A stretch of 64,000 nt of DNA, from positions 14,710,040-14,774,039 of the forward strand of contig NC_045145.1 of assembly GCF_008831285.2 (NCBI RefSeq). Reading direction: 5' to 3'. How positions within the stretch are numbered: the stretch's first letter is position 1; each line of letters starts with the position of its first letter. Below are positions 13,227-24,860 of the stretch, piece after piece. The DNA is from Nymphaea colorata. Taxonomy: Eukaryota > Streptophyta > Magnoliopsida > Nymphaeales > Nymphaeaceae. The notes under the pieces were generated by a model. The model was given only the letters and a program-made list of their open reading frames with translations, made no database searches and had not been told where the DNA came from. The position numbers and the translations under genes were made by a program.

Positions 13227-14968
13227 AAGTTGAAAAAGAAATAGTTGAAATTATGTTGGGACGACAAGTTTGGCTTCTTCCCGTCTCTCAAACATTTGTT
13301 AACGTCAGACTCTCTCTCTCTCTCTCTTATGAAAAACTCTCTCTCTCCAACACCTCTTTTTTTTTTTTAGCTAAAAAGAAGTTTGGCATTCATTAAAAGT
13401 TTCAATTAGGTTTTAGCAAACTGCCAAACTTGGTGTACCAAAGACATGTCTATGGGCAAAGCTTAATTTCTTTATAACCAGGTTCGGCAACTTCAAACTA
13501 ATTACCCTGTCTTGATTTATATAACTTTTGATTGTCGAATCGAAGCAGGCTATAAAACAAACTGGAAGTCACCAGATTAATGTCGGTATTAGTTGTCACT
13601 ATTTCTTATTTTAAGCATAAGGATATAATTTTATATTTTTTTTGTTGAATCTGAATCGGCTAGATATAATGAATCCGTTAAATTCGCTCCAATTTTCAAT
13701 TTTATTACACTCATAAAGATAAAGCCAAATTTAGCATGTCTATCGTAGCTAAGCTATCGTTAGAAATAGAGTGCGCGACCATTAATTTTTCCCTTACCTC
13801 TTTGACTTACAAGTTCTTTTTGTCCAAAAAGTCCACTTGACCGCCCCTCCATAATTTTTATATCTTTAATGTATGGTAATCTAAAAAAATAAACGTTCAA
13901 ACATGTCACCCTACTTCTTTTACAAAAACTAACCTTTTTTATGTTAGGAATGTAGAATGAGAGTGACATGTTGGTCTAAATAAACAGTACTTCTTACAAA
14001 GCCTTTCACTTTTGCAAAAAATATAAAATACCTGGTATTATCTTCTTTAAGTTCAGATAAAAAAAAATTCTGGGAAATCTTATTATGAGAAAAAAAAACT
14101 TGACATGGACAAATGTAGTGATATTTTAATGTTTTTCCAGAAACAGTTGAAGAAAAAACGATAGGAACGCGATTTAGAATGTAAAAGAAGGAACGTATAT
14201 GAAATATTAAGCCTACGGAAAAAATATAATAGTTTTTCATAATGTAACTAGATTTAACAACATATGGTAGTTTGATAGATGTTATATATATACAATACGA
14301 TGTTCAAAATCTATCTCTTCGCTTGTTAATCTAAAAAGTGAAAGCAAAAATTTGTATCCGTCACCTTAAAATTTTTGGTTAGTGAGTGCCGTCCACCCAT
14401 CTTGATTCTTGCATGTGGTTGAATAGAGCTGGCAGTTCATCAAGAATGTCGTGTTTTTACTATATTTTTAGCTAGTAATAAACTTTTTGCTTGCTACTCA
14501 TCATACTCGATTCAGCGATCCAGCTGGATGACCTGATTGGCAGACCGAGGTCGACGAAGAACCGGTAAAGCTCTGGTCTATAGTTTGCTGGTCCTCATCC
14601 ATACTCTCTCACACACAATCAAGTGCCCTGAATGATTGAATCATCAGAGACCGGAGCCGGCAGCTACCGAGTGCCTTAAATTTCCAGATATGCAATTGCG
14701 TTTACGGGCCTTGGGCAAATCTACAACAATATACAAAGAAATTTGAACAAAAGCATTCAAACAGTAGACATGGCCACTCTTAGAAACGAGAGAGGCCTTC
14801 ACTGATCTTATTTACAGTAAGAGTCAGGTAAATCAGCAACATCGTCCCTAAGCTAGACCTGCAAGAAAAGGTAAAGAGAAAATGCATTTTTCAACACCTT
14901 GCATTCAGAAATTAAAAGTGAAAGCAAAAAACATAAAGTACTTCAGGTTGAAGCTAAGGTTCTAAAAA
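13227..14968. other. AT-rich intergenic DNA, no gene seen
   Basis: This separates the convergent helicase (+) and the unidentified gene (-). It has long A/T runs, a CT microsatellite at 13,310-13,327 and no supported open frame. One acceptor-like site on the minus strand near 14,860 (TTTCTTGCAG) could belong to a downstream exon or 3' UTR of the minus-strand gene, but nothing confirms it. Confidence 0.4.
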
Positions 14969-15670
14969 CAATGTTGTAAAACTCGTATCGTAAGTCGTAT
15001 CGGTCAGACTTTAAGATAAGTCGTATCATAACAGTATCGTAAATTTTTTAAAAATAATAATAATAAATCAAAAAAATTAAAAAAATCAAAAAAATCATAA
15101 AAAATCATAAAAAATCAGAAAAAATTAAAAATAATAAATTCTTCGTAGAAAACATGTTTTAGTCTTTTAGATAATGATAGACTTATTATTTTGTTAAATG
15201 CTATAAACTTACGCGTTGACGGTTCATCATTCATACTTCATAGACATCAAAATTCATAACAATATCATTCTTTTTCATCTTCATCTTCATGGTTTAAAAA
15301 AACCCCTTTCCTTCCAATGGGAATCAGCCACCTACGCACAAATCCATTGTTCAATAGATGATTTCACGGTGAAAATCGATGATTTCATCGATTTCCCTCT
15401 AAGGCGGTACAATCTATAGATTAGAAATGAATTAGGGGTGGGTTTTTATAAAAAAAACTCGAAAAAATGGAGTTCAAGCCTCCTTTTTAGAAATCAGCCC
15501 GTATCGTACCATACGGGCCGTATCGCACCATACGGGCCGTATCGCACCGTATCGTACGATACGGGGGCCCGTATCGCACGTATCGTACGATACACCCCCA
15601 TTTAAGATACAGGGGGTGTATCGTATCGTATTTTGTAAACGATACGGCCTGTACGATACATACAACACTG
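14969..15670. mobile_element. hAT-like element with palindromic GTATCG arms
   Basis: The left end CAATGTTGTA and the reverse complement of the right end CAGTGTTGTA form a hAT-style terminal inverted repeat. The eight flanking bases are TCTAAAAA (left) and GTTAAAAG (right), only 5 of 8 equal, so the target duplication is eroded. Both arms contain repeated GTATCGTA/TACGATAC words; the right arm (15,495-15,660) is a dense run of CCGTATCG/GTACGATACGG palindromes able to fold back. The centre is AT-rich with no transposase. Confidence 0.55.
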
Positions 15671-16208
15671 GTTAAAAGGAATACATGAAAGAAATATCTG
15701 GAATCTAGTAACATGAAGTAGGAAGAAAAGAGTTAAGTTTGCTTATAGGAACTACAGATTGAAATTTAAACTTTGTTCCATCAAACATGAGATATACAGG
15801 TTTCCTCTCTATTTGATTGTTCTCCTTAATTTGTTTTAGCACAAACCTTAGTGCAGTGAACATCAATCAGAAGCATGCACAGATTTTTTAACATGATTTG
15901 CCTTTCTCCAAAGTTGTACTCAAAATACTGAAATTTAAACAAAAATTCCTAGTACTGTGGGCCAGTATCTGCTTGATCCAAACAAATGTAGGTAGAACTT
16001 TTCATTCTATGAAAGCTAGCTATAGGACTATTTCACATTTATAAACAAGCCAAATAATAAAAATAACATATTCCAAGATTAAAACCGTGAAGAACGAGTA
16101 TGCACACAAACACAAACAGTAATGATCATAATGATTACAAATGAAAAATAAGATCTTCAGACTGAATAAATCAACTAAAAGAAAGCACATAACTAGTGAA
16201 AAATTTAT

Positions 16209-19200
16209 TCAACTGGTGATTGCTTTTCCAAGCACAAATAAGCCATTATCCAGAATGAAGCTATCAGTTCATTAAAACAAAAAAAAGTCACGGTCAATGC
16301 CTCATTTGTTATATGATTGCTTTGTGTAGGAAAAATGTGATGCTACCAATAATAGAGACACTTAATCCTTTACACGATCTTTCTTTTTTTTTTTTTTTTT
16401 GGGTAAGAGGAATGGCGAGTTGCTAATGAATCAAAGAATAAAAAACTAAAGTAGTTTTACTTATCCTATTTCTGTTTAGAACTTAACCTGTTTGTTTCAA
16501 GCCTAAGTACCTATTCCCTTAAGTCACTCAGTAATTTTTGCATCCAGTAATCAACAGGAGCCAACTTTTTGTTCTTTTCTTCTAAGTTTTTTTCTAACAT
16601 CACGGGTTTCATATATGCCCTTGAACAACAAAATGCGTGTACTTGTAAAGGTGTGAAACTCACAGTGTTGCAAAAAATAAAAATATTTTCCTTGGATCAT
16701 GCTGAGCGTAGAACTTATATGTCCGCCATTTATCCTTTCCAGTGTCATAGGACACAGACTTAGAGCTGCCATTTGTTGAATATAGAGGAATTATCGGTTG
16801 TGTGGAAGAGCACCATGGAAGTAGAGAACTGCATCTTTCTAGTTTAAATCCTGCATGTAAGAAAATACCCATTAATGAAGTGTTCAGCATATGCGGTACA
16901 TGTTTTATCATCCTACTGACATTTATGTAAGCTTTATAAATCAGATAAACTGAACAACATAGCAAAACACAGTTTAAAGTTCAAACATATGTATAAGAAT
17001 AAACCATCTCACTACTGATGAAAGGAAGAGATGGTGTAGCGGAAATAAGCCATAAAAAGGCATGATCTATTTGAGGGAATGACCAATCTATTAGTTTGCT
17101 TTATCAATATAGGCATCAACTCACAGTAAGCTTTTCAATTCTGTGACAACCAGTATAGAGACCATAATTTCTAGTTTACAGATAAGATATCCAATAACAA
17201 GTCACAAACAATGGATAACCAAAAATGCCACGACAAGCTTCTGACCAAGAAATGCAAACTGCGTGCTTGCCTCCCCAGATCAATTAGAAATAAACATTCT
17301 CATTTGTTTCTATATGAATTGATTCCTGTTTTAACAATAAGAACCTTTCATTGATAAAAAGGGAAGACAACAAGAACCCAATAACTGAAGGCCATCAATG
17401 CCATTATAATTTTTTATTACCACTAAGAAAGATAAGGCTGTTATTTTATTTTTTAACTAATAGACCTTCATCTGATGTTTTACAGATTATTAGATATACC
17501 TACTCCATAAGTTCTTCGATTGATTGACCTATTCGATAATTCTAAAAAATAATTATTCAGGCCTTACTAGTGGAAATTTGAAAACCATGCAGGTACATTT
17601 GAATTGTCCAGTTGATATAAGACTTATAGAGGCAGTACAGTATACAAAGAAATTAAGATGCAATCTGTTATCCAACAGTGCTGGTAAAGCAAGCGTAAGA
17701 ATTTATAGTAAGTACAATGGTGGCATCCCATTACCTTTAGAGGTGCAATTCAGCAACATCATCCCACTATCTGTTAGAAGTTGAATACTTCTCCCTCCAA
17801 CCGGTAAAGAATTTGCTCTTGTTAAAACTTTCTAAAAAGACAAAATTAAATAAAAAAAAAACTGGAAGTATAAGACATTCATCATAATTGTTTTAACATT
17901 TCAATGGTGAGAAAAAAAAAAAAGCAAGGCATATAAGTATTGTGGTTACAGTAAGCATGCCACCATCAGTTATCTTTGGGATATTGCAAGATTCAGAGCT
18001 GCACTTAGGAGTAACAATCTGATCGCTTTCATTCCCTTCCATAGAGCTGGGAATAGAACGACAAATGTGATTCTTTGATGGGTATAGGACTCTTAAAGGG
18101 CTCAAGAACGCCAACTCAGAAAGGACAATTGGCTTGGAACTGCCATCCTCAGAAAACAATGGTATTCCTGTCGGATCTTCAGCCTGCTGAAACAAAACAT
18201 CAGAACTGCAGCTTCATAGATCAATAAAACTGTAATTTACTATTAGATGGCAGAAATGAAAAAGTCCCTCATAGTTCTAGTTTTCATAAAATACCACCAT
18301 AATTCATGGCAGCATATCCATGATACAGACAAATCTGACCTTCAGGAAGAAAAACTGGCCCGCTGAATATGTTTTAACACGATCCATGTGCTATATGATC
18401 CCCATTTGATTTTAGCCATTTTTAAAAGATTTCCTTGTTTGCATCGTGATGCTGTTAACATTATCCAAATTTGTTTACCGTGATGATTAAACATGATCTC
18501 GCCTAACCAATATACAATTTAGCGAATCTAAAACCATCCACATAATTAGATCCAACATTTGATGGCTCGATCGATGGAAGCAAGAGTAAGGCATACTTTC
18601 TAATTTAACACGTGTGAAAGCCACGTGCATGTAAGAAGTATTTTTCTCCCAGATCCATCTAAATCAAAGGAATGATACCAATAAATTTCAGCAAATATTA
18701 CATTCATTGTTCATAAATGCTGTAAATCATGGATATCAGGTGAGTGGCAAGTTTTGTCGATTGAATGAAGATATCATAGATGCAATCGGATTCTCATAAA
18801 GAAGACGACATCAACGTTTTTCTTTCTCTTTTACTTTTACTCGAAAAAATTTCCCCTGTATTTTCGACAGGAGGAGGAATCAAACACACAATGAAGACAT
18901 CTTTGGGTCAGAAGAAGGTTAAACCGTCGTTTGCTTTAGTTGCCCAGTATATCAATAATGTCTCTGAAACCATTAATAGCAAAAGGCCGTCATATGTATC
19001 CAAAAACCTCAAGAAAACCCACCAAAAGTGAAAAAACAAACAGCGAAGTTACCAGAAATGTGCAGTTTTGATGAAGACGGACACACTGCCCACACACCGT
19101 CATGCCATGAACTCCACAATACAACAGCATCGCCTAGGAGTTAAAAAATAGACAACACCCATTATCCGGATGAACCGATACGTTCGGAAAAACACACAAA

Positions 19201-19578
19201 AAAAAAAAAGAAAAATCTGCCATCTTCATAGAAGAACTGGGGTCGTCCTTCTGCTACTTTCGTAATGAAACAAAAAAAAGGAAAGCTGCCTTGAATCCGT
19301 AAGAAGAAAAGGGTAGAGTTATAGATCCCATTTGCATATAACTTTTTTCGTTTCTGAGGAACCATTTTCTCATTTGAAGCAGGTGGTTTTGTAATGACAG
19401 AAACATAGAGACACCTCACAGTAACATCTTCGTTAATGGAGGCAATGGGCTTCCATAACCAGCCATTGAACAGAGAGACTGTGACTCCGTGTGTGAGTGC
19501 GGGTTCTAGAGGTTCTGGAGAGTACACTGGAGTGTGGGTAACGAGAATGCTCACCTGCTGGCAGTTGCAAGCAGACAT
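16209..19578 (-). CDS. Unrecognised multi-exon plant gene
   Basis: Four putative minus-strand exons read as one frame of 161 codons plus stop: 19578-19555 (begins MSACNCQQ, donor CAG/GTGAGC), 18186-17964 (acceptor TTTGTTTCAG; contains IPLFSEDGSSKPIVLSEL and SPLRVLYPSKNHICRSIPSS), 16850-16664 (acceptor TTACATGCAG; contains CSSLLPWCSSTQPIIPLYST and DKWRTYKFYAQHDP; donor GTGAGT), and 16260-16209 (weak acceptor; ends GLFVLGKAITS). Phases agree at every junction. Exons 1-3 are moderately supported; exon 4 is doubtful because its acceptor lacks a pyrimidine tract. I see no domain, signal peptide or transmembrane segment that I recognise; the protein is Ser/Cys-rich and hydrophilic. A TATA box lies about 180 bp upstream of the start. 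The function is unknown and I do not propose one. Confidence 0.4.
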
Positions 19579-19755
19579 TTTTTGCGATCACCGACGCACT
19601 TAGATCTCGTCTCGACGGGAGAACGACGATCACGGATCACAGAGACAGAGGGAAGAGGGTGGGGGGCAGAGAAGGCGAAGCTGCGGTCTGTAGTTTAATG
19701 GGGTGCAGAGGAGCCGTACTGGTGTCTCTGTGATCTCCAAACCATTACCGAAAGA

Positions 19756-19764
19756 CTTTTATAG
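19756..19764 (-). promoter_or_regulatory. TATA box of the minus-strand unidentified gene
   Basis: The minus strand reads CTATAAAAG, a near-perfect plant TATA box, about 180 bp upstream of the ATG at 19,578. With the usual 30-bp spacing, transcription would start near 19,728 and leave a 5' leader of about 150 nt. It supports a real gene starting at 19,578. Confidence 0.5.
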
Positions 19765-19839
19765 CCCTGGCCTTCGTCAAAATAGACACGGAACTTTCGA
19801 AGTTGGACCCAGCTCCATAAAACGGTACTATTTTATTTA

Positions 19840-20114
19840 GGGCGTGTTTGGATGCATGAAAAAAAAACGGCGTTTTGAAGAGAAAATGCTATTTTGCTTT
19901 CAGAACTCCTTACGAACGGTTTGAGTAAAGAGAACTGGTTTTTGAAACTCCGTTTCACAAAGGATTAAAGAAACGAGTCCCCTCAAGTTATTGCCCTATT
20001 TTTTGCCTCCCCACCCAAACACACAAACAATGTTTGTTTTACAAAAATTCCTATTTTTACAAAACCAATTTTTTTGAAAAACCATTTTCTTAATGTGTCG
20101 TCCAAAACGCTATC
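19840..20114. mobile_element. MITE, family member 1 (GTTTGGAT-type termini)
   Basis: The left end reads GGGCGTGTTTGGATGCA; the reverse complement of the right end reads GATAGCGTTTTGGACGACA, an imperfect inverted repeat. The internal stretch at about 19,870-19,912 closely matches 40,594-40,635 in a second element (same order of CATTTTGAA-, TATTTTG- and CCAGAAC/TCAGAAC-like words), so the two are members of one family. It is non-coding. It lies just upstream of the TATA box of the minus-strand gene. No clear target duplication is visible. Confidence 0.45.
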
Positions 20115-21033
20115 TTAATGTTTTCAAGAAAAATCGAATTGGATGTAAAACCCTAAACTTACAACAAATTTTTATTATGCAGCTAGAAGGAGTGACTATG
20201 TTCCTTAAAACCTTTTGCCACCCGTTTTGACTATGGGCTATTTATCTTAACCAAATGGCTTCAAAGATGGGATTTCTTTGGTCTTTCTTTTCTTCTCACC
20301 AGAAACTCTTTCGAATTGGATCTCTAATCGAAAGCCCCTTAGAGCGAATAGAGTCGTCATTCTGGGCTGTGTGGAAATCGAGGCCATCCATATTTTCTAT
20401 ATTTAAAAAACATAATAAAATTTATTTCATTTAATTAAATTAAATCAAATTAATTAATGTCACCATGACATGATGATTACTTGTCTTAATTTTTTTTTCT
20501 TCTTCCCTTGTGTATGTGTGTATGTTTTGTTTATATTAACCATCAATCACTATGGAAATTGGGGAGGCATGACGAGAAATGGTGCCCTGTAGGCATCCTG
20601 TAGCCACAGAAAAGATTGAATAGTCCAACGGGGCCCTGTAGGCACAGGGTGTACAACTAGATGACAAGAAGGGTCACGGGTCTGGATGTGAGTAAAAATT
20701 ACCAGAACGCCCTTGGACTAGACGCCGCCGCTGTAGCCTCAATTTTCAAAGCTTCGCTTCCTTCCTGGATTTGGAGTTTGGTACAGAGTAAGTTGTAAAA
20801 AACAGAAAATTCCGATCGCAACAAGTATAGGTAATTGAGATTAATATTTAAAGTTACAAGCCAAGCCTTCTCCACAGGAAGCGGCTTCTAAAGTTTAAAA
20901 ATCTGAAAATGCTCTTGAGCGAACCACCAGCCTTAATTACGCCTAGAAATCATACAAATTTCCCTCCAAGTAGCAATCTTCTGGCAATACATACGTACCA
21001 TGCAAGGAACATTTTATGCTTCCGAACAATTGA
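20115..21033. other. Intergenic DNA and presumed 3' UTR of the left AOX copy
   Basis: No open frame here resembles a known protein. A short direct repeat of CCCTGTAGGCA occurs near 20,585 and 20,632. The part near 20,760-21,033 would be the 3' UTR of the alternative oxidase copy that ends at 21,034. Nothing else is supported. Confidence 0.35.
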
Positions 21034-23357
21034 TCAGCAAATGAAAATACCCATAAAATCAATGGTGGCCGGGGATTCTTTGAGTTCCTTCCCTTGATAA
21101 CGAATATCCTGCCACAGATTAAACAGAAGAAAAAAGAACTTATTTAGATTCATTCACAAGACAGGTCCTTAATTCATTGAGCAACGCAAGGCTTAGTTTA
21201 TCCGGTTCATCTCATCACAGACTTGTCCATATAGCCAGTGATCGGAACTTGAGGAGCTCGTCAAGCTTGAACAGGCGAGGTATCTTGATTTAGTAGCGAG
21301 CTCTTGTTTTTTCTTCAGAATCTAGCTAGAGCTATGAGCATAGCTGTGGCTCGATCTGGATGAAGTGATCGCTTCTTAAAAGATAGATGCGAAGTTACAA
21401 ACACGGACACATGAGAAATAAACGGAGACAAAGTTCAAGGAACTCACGGAAGCAAAGTGATTGATATCGCGATGGTGGGCTTCGTCTGCTCTGATTACAA
21501 GCACCACGTCCTTGAGCCTCGCATCCTTCGGCAGCCTCCAGTGATCTATGGCAATGGCAGGTGCTGGAACGTTAGGGACGCCCCCACTTTCAATGGCCTC
21601 AAAGAACTCTGTGTAAGAATGGACCGACGGCTTCCTCCTCGAGGTAACCCACGAATCTGTGTGCAAGCTTTGGATTGAGCAGGTAGAGAACGAAGTAGGC
21701 GTTGAAGAAGACGCCCTGAACGGCCAGAACCAGCAGTCGTTCGTACCACTTCGGCTCCACAATCTCCACCATCGTCATGAGGTGCATCCTCTCGTTCTCT
21801 GCTTCTTCAAGAAGCGTCTTCATCCAGCCACCGCTGTGCTCGAACCTCCTCAGTGACTGCAGGTGCAGAAGCATGCCTCCCACCATTCCCGGCACGGCTG
21901 CAACCGTCTCCAGCATCATGGCATGGCACCCATATCTTCTCTGCGCCACCATTTCGAACAACGAAATCAACCGCGCAGTCTAAGATTAGTTAGTGAAATC
22001 CAAACACGGGCACCTCATGTTTACTATAAATTTCGTTGTTCTCATGCATCAAAGCTGAAAAGCAAAAATTCTTGAAATACTTTTCCTAGTTGTTATTGGA
22101 TTACTATAAATTTTCCAACTTCTTTTTATCTCGTAAAAAAAAAATCTATTTTTTACTGCAAAATTTTCAACGGCTGCACAATTGAAAATGTTCCCTTTTT
22201 CACCCAATCAAACACCCCTAAATGGAAACACTTCAATTTTCATTTAACATGTTATTGCATGGATCAAACCGTCTGCGATGCTTATGCTGCAAATGAAATG
22301 AAGTGAAGTTTTCCTGAAGAACTAACCATAATAAAACACGCGTACATTTTACATATTGTTAAAAGAAACGTCTTAGTTTTCGGATCATTAACGAAACAAC
22401 AACCATTCGTCATTAACCTTAAAGTTTGCCTTAATATAATAAAAAACTAACATAATTTTAAAAAGGGCAACCTATAACTTTATTAGTTTGTATTATATTT
22501 CTTTGATTATATCCTGTAATATTAAGACATGATTAATTATATCCAAATAAAATATTTTCATTAATATTTAGGTGGTACTTTTTTATTAGCGTAAAGCGGC
22601 TCTTAAAGAAATTTTCATGCTATTTTTTAGACGGGAAAATAGTCAAAATTTAGTGGTTTAGATTACATTTTCAAAATTAATCTTGCGATTTCTTCGATTG
22701 AACAGTGAATGGGAAGGGCATCAAGAGAAGTTCTCTAAATTTATTTGGAAAAAGAAGGTAATACCTGAAAGAAGATATCAACTGGAATCCAGAGGAGTTT
22801 CACCGTCCGATAAGCCAGTTTATCAAAGAGTGTCTTCGGCACATGGTGCTTGGAGAGATCGATCGTCACATCAGCGGTGTACGCGTCGGATGGCTGCAAA
22901 GTGTTAGAGAGGAGGAGAGATTCAGGCAAACGGAAATTGTACGGACAACTGGAAGGCTGAAGGAGGGTGAAGGATATGAGCCGGAAGATGAACGGACCTG
23001 GAAACAGTTCCAGGGCCAAACAGTCCCGTCCTGATCCTCAGTGATCTTCGACGGCATGATCCCCCAGTAACTCGACACGACCGTGCCTGTCGCCGGCCGG
23101 GATTCCACTTCGCGCTTCGTTGTCTGCGTGACCGAATTCTCTCCCTCCTCGGCCGTCTCAGCCTTCGCCGGCTTCGGTGAAGCGGAACTAAACGGGCGGT
23201 CCCAGGCACCAATCCGGAAGAAGGCGCAGCAACCGATCGTCCCGAAGCGGCATGCGATCGCCTGATCATAGGAAAAGGCTGTGGAAAAGTAAGGAGCGGA
23301 GTTCCGGCGATATCGGAGTAATTGAAGCATCAGAGAACTGGTGATCCTGGAATTCAT
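21034..23357 (-). pseudogene. AOX1: Alternative oxidase, left tandem copy, frameshifted
   Basis: Four exons follow the canonical AOX structure: 23357-22998 (120 codons, starting MNSRITSS), 22893-22765 (129 nt), 21940-21448 (493 nt) and 21108-21034. Exon 3 should be 489 nt; it carries 4 extra bases at about 21,621-21,631. After LEEEAV the frame shifts and stops at 21,599, giving about 276 residues and losing the ADEAHHRD ligand motif. Downstream of the lesion the exon is still recognisable ([24 protein letters not shown]) with an intact GTGAGT donor, so the break is recent or the locus is barely decayed. Exon 4 (DIRYQGKELKESPA) has lost the usual stop and runs five residues longer. The N-terminus is Arg/Ser-rich, as expected for mitochondrial import. 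Family role: cyanide-insensitive diiron ubiquinol oxidase of the inner mitochondrial membrane; this copy should not make active enzyme unless the lesion is an assembly error. Confidence 0.85.
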
Positions 23358-24255
23358 CTCTCAAGAATTTGCCTTTCACTGAGAACCGTAGAACCAGAGA
23401 TTCAGTTCATGCAGGTAAAGTTTGCCTAACAAAAATGAACTTAATAAATATAAATATGCATTAGTTAGCAAATACTGACATACACACATGCGCATGGACA
23501 CCCAACAATCGACGCTGTATCTCGAACAGGTAAAGCTTGAAAAGTCTCCAGCCGCCATCAGATGGAGTTCAAATTTGCTTCAGCTTTGACAACATAGAGT
23601 TACTTTTTCAGATTTACATTGAAAACCAGAGTCCAGTATAATTAGTTCGGATTGTGTCTAATATCCACATTAAAATTTGTCTATAGGACACTCCCTTGAA
23701 CTCATCAAGCCAGCATATATAGCTGAACCGGGTGCAACTCATTTTGTAACTCTATGGCCTCAGATTGTTTTTCATTTAACTAAACAAGTTTGATAAATCA
23801 TCAGCATCCCTTGGCAGACCTGAATCATATTATGCAAAAGAGGACATACCTCGCATCGAACTCTAAAACTCTTCACAACTTAGAGCCAACACCCAGCAAG
23901 ATGGAGGAAGCTCTTGCTGGCACCATGAGCTGGGTCATATCAGGGTTCACGTTTATAATTAACTTCGGCCAAGTCCGTTCACAATATGACAAGGTTAGGT
24001 TCGCCCAAGAACTTCCAAATTGAGCAGACTGAGCATTTGCCTGATAGACGGTCCAAACAAATCGCGTCTGATTCAAAGATTTTGTGAATTTTTGTCATCG
24101 TTTGTTCTACTAGGTCTGGTTTCAATCATTCTTATATACTTTAGCTTGCTCATGCTTGCCAACTTCCAGCTTTGTGCTCTTCAACAGACCTGACGTCATT
24201 GACTAACTAAAATGCTTGAGAACCAGGAATGCTTTTAACTTTTAATGGTTATAAG
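23358..24255. other. Spacer between the two AOX copies, left part
   Basis: This contains the presumed promoter and leader of the left AOX copy on the minus strand; I could not pick a convincing TATA box. The small open frame at 23,790-24,023 matches nothing known to me. Confidence 0.3.
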
Positions 24256-24373
24256 TAGGGCTGCAGACGGATTGCAAGAGCAAAGAACGCATCAGATGCT
24301 GAACCAGAACTGACTCCAAATCACTAAAAATTGACAAAATTCTCAGACCGGATCCAGATCACCGGCAACCCTA
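24256..24373. mobile_element. Short TIR element (about 118 bp)
   Basis: The left end is TAGGGCTGCAGACGG and the reverse complement of the right end is TAGGGTTGCCGGTGA, a hAT-like inverted repeat. The word TTATAAG occurs immediately to the left (24249-24255) and, after three bases, to the right (24377-24383), a possible eroded target duplication. It is non-coding and too short to carry anything beyond its ends. Confidence 0.35.
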
Positions 24374-24860
24374 TAATTATAAGGTAGGGATGAAATGAAT
24401 ATATGCCCATAGCCCTCCTTTTGACCGAAAGCAAGGGCCACATTTTCTCCAGGATTTCTCAAGAAACCTAAAAAATTTAAGATATATAGCGACATGTGTA
24501 TTCATAGGCGTAACTTTATAAACTGCACACCACTACAGATGAATACATGATAATTCTACTAACAACACAAGTTCCAGCTATAAATGATAGACAGAGGGAA
24601 TTCATAACCTCGACCACTTTAAGAACAGGGGATTGATAGCCAAACCTGATTGCCCTTCCATACAACGTCGCAACTCTAGAGTTTAAAATCTAAACATGTT
24701 TTTGAGCAGCCACTAGTTTTATTTACGCTTTACAACAACAAGAGAATTTCATAGTATTTTCTGACATTCGAATGGCAAATTTTCGTGGTCATAATACGTG
24801 CACGCCACACCCTTCTGATAGCAACCTTACCGGAGGTACCCAAACAAAAATTCTCGATAG

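Noticed and set aside
14800..14870. Possible 3' exon of the unidentified minus-strand gene (acceptor TTTCTTGCAG)
   Set aside because: The downstream frame is short and could not be linked in phase to the other exons with any confidence.
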